A stretch of 7,348 nt of DNA from JAENVT01 sp031430695. Its GTDB lineage: Bacteria > Actinomycetota > Acidimicrobiia > Acidimicrobiales > Ilumatobacteraceae. The position numbers and the translations under genes are program-made. Location of the stretch: contig JANPBZ010000080.1 in the NCBI GenBank assembly GCA_031430695.1, forward strand, positions 1 through 7,348, written 5' to 3'. Under the pieces are notes generated by a model. It was not told where the DNA came from and searched no databases. It saw only the letters and a program-made list of their open reading frames with translations. Shown here piece after piece: positions 5,339-7,348 of the stretch (positions are counted from its first letter, which is position 1; the number at the start of each line of letters is the position of its first letter).

Positions 5339-6366
5339 AGCAGCAAGGCTTGCAACAACAGCGTCTCGTTGGGGTTGCGTTCCATTGACTCGAGCGCAGT
5401 GTGAATGCGGGTGACTGCGGTAACGGCCGCGTCGGGGCGTGGTAGCCGGCCACGGACCAACGCGTCGCGATAGCTGCCTGCCAGCACGCCGAGCCCGCTG
5501 CGCAGTTCGTCGACGCGATGACGGCGAAGTTCACGCTTGTGATGGTCTTCCATCTGCTTGCGACCGCTGCCCCGTTCGCCCGTGGCAGCGACCCGGGATT
5601 CGAGCACGGCGAGTTGCTCGGCCTGGCGCACCGCGAGGGGTGCGGCCGCAGCGTCGATGAGGCCGAGCAACTCGCCGCACAACTTCACCACGGTCGTCCC
5701 GGTTCCATCGAGGCGTGTCGCCAGTTCTGCGAACGCGTCGCGGCGACTCATCAAACCCGTATCGGTCGCCAGCACTCGCGCCCTGGTGAGGTTGCCCTCA
5801 GCAGCCTGTGCTGCCACCTCGGCGGTCTCGGAATCGATGCCCGACTCGACAAGGCGCGCCGCGACTGCCTCATTCGACAGCGCGGCAAACACGATCCGCA
5901 CGCATCTGGAAGCGAGTGTCACCAACTCGGGTGTGACCTGATCGGCAAGGACGATGAAGATCGTGCTGGCCGGTGGCTCCTCGAGGGTCTTCAGCAGTCG
6001 CGCCGCTGCCGGGGCGTCGAGCAGGTGAAAGTCGTGGAGGATCATCACCTTGCGGCTGCCCTCCACCGGAGCGAGCGATGCGTTGCGAATGATGTCGGCG
6101 ACCTGTTCGGCCGAGATGTGTGCGCCCAAGCGCTCGACTTCGCGCACGTCAGGGTGTTCTCCGGCAAGGGCCAACCTGGCGTCACGATGTGAAGGATCGT
6201 CGTATCCGGCCATCAACAGTGCCGCGAACGACCGACTTGCCTCGTCCTTGGTGGATCCTGGAGGCCCGACGAAGAGGTAGGCGTGGACCGGATCCTTGGC
6301 TGCATGCGACAGCCTGCCGATGGCCTGGGTCTGGCCGACGACGTCACTCCATACTGATGCGCTCAC
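5320..6366 (-). CDS. holB: DNA polymerase III, delta prime subunit
   Basis: A 348-residue clamp-loader subunit that helps load the beta sliding clamp onto primed DNA. It opens with VWSDVVGQTQAIGRL, as in DnaX/HolB AAA+ proteins. The P-loop-like GPPGSTKD is at 34-41, the AEHPDV-type segment near 68-74 (GEHPDV), the LLKTLEEPP helix at 124-132 and the clamp-loader SRC arginine-finger motif at 153-155. Two things are unusual. The Walker A has Asp where Ser/Thr should follow the Lys. The zinc module that normally carries four cysteines (about residues 51-68) has none, reading GYDDPSHRDARLALAG. ATP binding is dispensable in many delta prime subunits. The GTG start overlaps the tmk stop by 4 bases (GTGA, 6366-6363), so the two are co-transcribed and probably coupled. 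The stop lies 8 bases from that of the convergent GGDEF-EAL gene. Confidence 0.92.
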   Translation of the reverse strand: MSASVWSDVVGQTQAIGRLSHAAKDPVHAYLFVGPPGSTKDEASRSFAALLMAGYDDPSHRDARLALAGEHPDVREVERLGAHISAEQVADIIRNASLAPVEGSRKVMILHDFHLLDAPAAARLLKTLEEPPASTIFIVLADQVTPELVTLASRCVRIVFAALSNEAVAARLVESGIDSETAEVAAQAAEGNLTRARVLATDTGLMSRRDAFAELATRLDGTGTTVVKLCGELLGLIDAAAAPLAVRQAEQLAVLESRVAATGERGSGRKQMEDHHKRELRRHRVDELRSGLGVLAGSYRDALVRGRLPRPDAAVTAVTRIHTALESMERNPNETLLLQALLLDLPSL

Positions 6367-6971
6367 AACTGCAGCCGCTCGGCAACTGATCGGCGGATGT
6401 TGGCGCCGACCTCTTCCATGCCTGCCGCGCCGTCGATGACCACCCAGTGCTGCGGGTCCGCGGCGGCCATCTCACGGAAGCCCTCGCGAACACGGGCGTG
6501 GAAGGCGTCGTCCTCGCGTTCGAAGCGATCGAGTTGGCGACCACGCATTCGCCGTTCGAGCACATCGGTCGGTGTGTCGATCAGCACGACCAGATCTGGC
6601 CACCACGAATGCAGTGCCCACTGATTGATCTGGCGGATCTCGTCCATCGGCAGGCAGCGGCCGTATCCCTGATAGGCGAGCGTCGAATACACGCTGCGAT
6701 CGCTGACGACGTGACGTCCCGCGGCAAGTGCCGGGGCGACGACCTCGTCGATGTGTTGGGCGCGATCGGCAGCGATCAAGAGCGCCTCGGCTCGATGCGA
6801 GAGATGGGTCAGCGAGGTGTCGTGCAGGATGGCACGGATGCGCGCGCCGATGTCGGTGCCGCCCGTCTCGCGGGTCAGAACGGCATCGAGGTACGTCGCC
6901 AGCCGGGCGGCGTGCGTGCTCTTCCCTGTGCCCTCGGCACCCTCGAGGGCGATGTAGCGACCCGTACTCAT
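6363..6971 (-). CDS. tmk: Thymidylate kinase (dTMP kinase)
   Basis: Cytosolic enzyme that phosphorylates dTMP to dTDP with ATP, an essential step to dTTP. The 202-residue length is normal for the family. Visible motifs are Walker A GAEGTGKST at 11-19, TRETGGT at 33-39 (the usual Pro is Thr), the SDRSVYSTLAYQG substrate-binding motif at 90-102 (the usual Tyr after DR is Ser), PDLVVLIDTP at 126-135, and an Arg-rich lid with the DRFE motif at 149-152. The frame stays open upstream to 7115, but the extra 48 residues have no family similarity and would cross the divergent gene. I therefore start at ATG 6971 (MSTGRYIALEG). It heads the operon tmk-holB, a pairing of nucleotide supply with replication that is common in bacteria. 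No clear Shine-Dalgarno precedes the start; TATGGT (6986-6981) ends 9 bases before it and could give a nearly leaderless mRNA. Confidence 0.96.
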   Translation of the reverse strand: MSTGRYIALEGAEGTGKSTHAARLATYLDAVLTRETGGTDIGARIRAILHDTSLTHLSHRAEALLIAADRAQHIDEVVAPALAAGRHVVSDRSVYSTLAYQGYGRCLPMDEIRQINQWALHSWWPDLVVLIDTPTDVLERRMRGRQLDRFEREDDAFHARVREGFREMAAADPQHWVVIDGAAGMEEVGANIRRSVAERLQL

Positions 6972-7052
6972 ACTCGGCGCACCATATCGAGCCGGATGGG
7001 TTAGGCTGTGTTTGAGAAGTGTATCTTGAATAGTGAGAATCGATAGACCGCG
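6972..7052. promoter_or_regulatory. Divergent promoter region between tmk and the transporter gene
   Basis: Eighty-one bases serve both directions. For the plus strand, TTGAGA (7012-7017), 17 bases and GAGAAT (7035-7040) form a plausible but weak promoter, with transcription starting close to the ATG at 7053. For tmk, TACACT (7023-7018) and TATGGT (6986-6981) fit the TANNNT -10 pattern without good -35 boxes. The candidates overlap, so the two genes may compete for polymerase. None is secure. Confidence 0.3.
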
Positions 7053-7348
7053 ATGTGGATGACGGTGACGGTCGCTGCGGCGATCTTTCAAACCTGGCGA
7101 ACGGCCATGCAGCAACGGCTACGCGCCCTGCTGTCGGTCAGCGGCGCCGGCTTCGTCCGCTATGTGTGGGGCGCCCCGATCGCCCTTACGGCCGTGGCCG
7201 TGTTGGCCCTCAGTGGTCAGCGGCTGCCGACTCCACCTGCGCGGTTCTGGCCGCTGATCGCGGGAGGTGGTGTGGCCCAGATCGTGGCGACGATCCTGTT
7301 GATCAGCGCCTTCGATGCCCGTGGTTTCGCGGTCGGCACGGTCTATTC
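7053..7348 (+). CDS. EamA/DMT-superfamily transporter, N-terminal part (runs off window)
   Basis: The first 98 codons of an integral membrane protein, open to the right edge. It reads as a DMT-type permease: helix one with FQTWRTAMQQRLRALLS, then GAGFVRYVWGAPIALTAVAVLAL, a short loop (GQRLPTPPARFW), and a third helix with AGGGVAQIVATILLISAF followed by DARGFAVGTVY. The R-Y-V-W-G-A-P and A-Q-I-V-A-T motifs, with an R-x-F-A-V-G-T that usually leads into the fourth helix, are typical of a bacterial EamA subgroup. The substrate is unknown; relatives export small metabolites. ATG 7053 is the first start after the promoter region; ATG 7059 is the alternative. No ribosome-binding site is visible. 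It diverges from tmk with 81 bases between and is probably unrelated in function. Confidence 0.75.
   Translation, partial: MWMTVTVAAAIFQTWRTAMQQRLRALLSVSGAGFVRYVWGAPIALTAVAVLALSGQRLPTPPARFWPLIAGGGVAQIVATILLISAFDARGFAVGTVY

Noticed and set aside
5518..6192. Plus-strand frame of 224 codons antisense to holB
   Set aside because: It is the complement of a well-supported gene and shows no domain or ribosome-binding site.
6972..7115. Upstream extension of tmk to 7115
   Set aside because: The extra N-terminus has no kinase similarity and would overlap the divergent transporter gene; ATG 6971 places the P-loop at the normal position.

Overview
The window looks like a piece of a high-GC actinobacterial chromosome. 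Codon third positions are strongly G/C, GTG starts are common, and two promoters sit so close to their start codons that leaderless transcripts are likely. The tmk-holB pair and the membrane-bound PAS-GGDEF-EAL protein suit a free-living actinobacterium. A lineage such as Acidimicrobiia is my guess and cannot be shown from this window alone.

Left part (about 1-2300) is accessory DNA. It opens with the C-terminal part of a tyrosine recombinase cut by the window edge. Next come a decayed PIN-domain toxin fragment on the minus strand, an orphan addiction-module antitoxin-like gene with a leaderless-type promoter, and a two-gene toxin-antitoxin operon. That operon pairs a BrnT-like toxin with a ribbon-helix-helix antitoxin, and it has a near-consensus promoter that overlaps a TTGTA/TACAA operator-like palindrome. 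About 490 bases without a convincing gene follow. They end in an AT-richer patch carrying two GTGACCAAA direct repeats inside an 8-bp inverted repeat, right against the 3' end of a minus-strand tRNA-Thr(CGT). Integrase, toxin-antitoxin cargo and a tRNA 3' end together suggest one end of an integrated element that uses this tRNA as its attachment site.

Right part (about 2300-7348) is ordinary chromosome. The tRNA has its own promoter. Diverging from it is a 934-residue membrane protein (about ten membrane segments, PAS, GGDEF, EAL) predicted to make and break cyclic di-GMP. Its GTG start lies directly after an 8-bp hairpin that holds the only Shine-Dalgarno-like sequence, and a possible 34-codon leader frame overlaps the start. 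It converges, with 8 bases between stop codons, on the minus-strand operon tmk-holB (thymidylate kinase and clamp-loader delta prime), whose genes overlap by 4 bases. HolB here has lost the usual zinc-finger cysteines and has an imperfect P-loop. Divergent from tmk is the start of an EamA/DMT-type transporter that runs off the right edge.

No clearly new multi-gene system is visible. The points most worth a second look are the toxin-antitoxin control region, the tRNA-side attachment region, the structured start of the GGDEF-EAL gene and the altered HolB.
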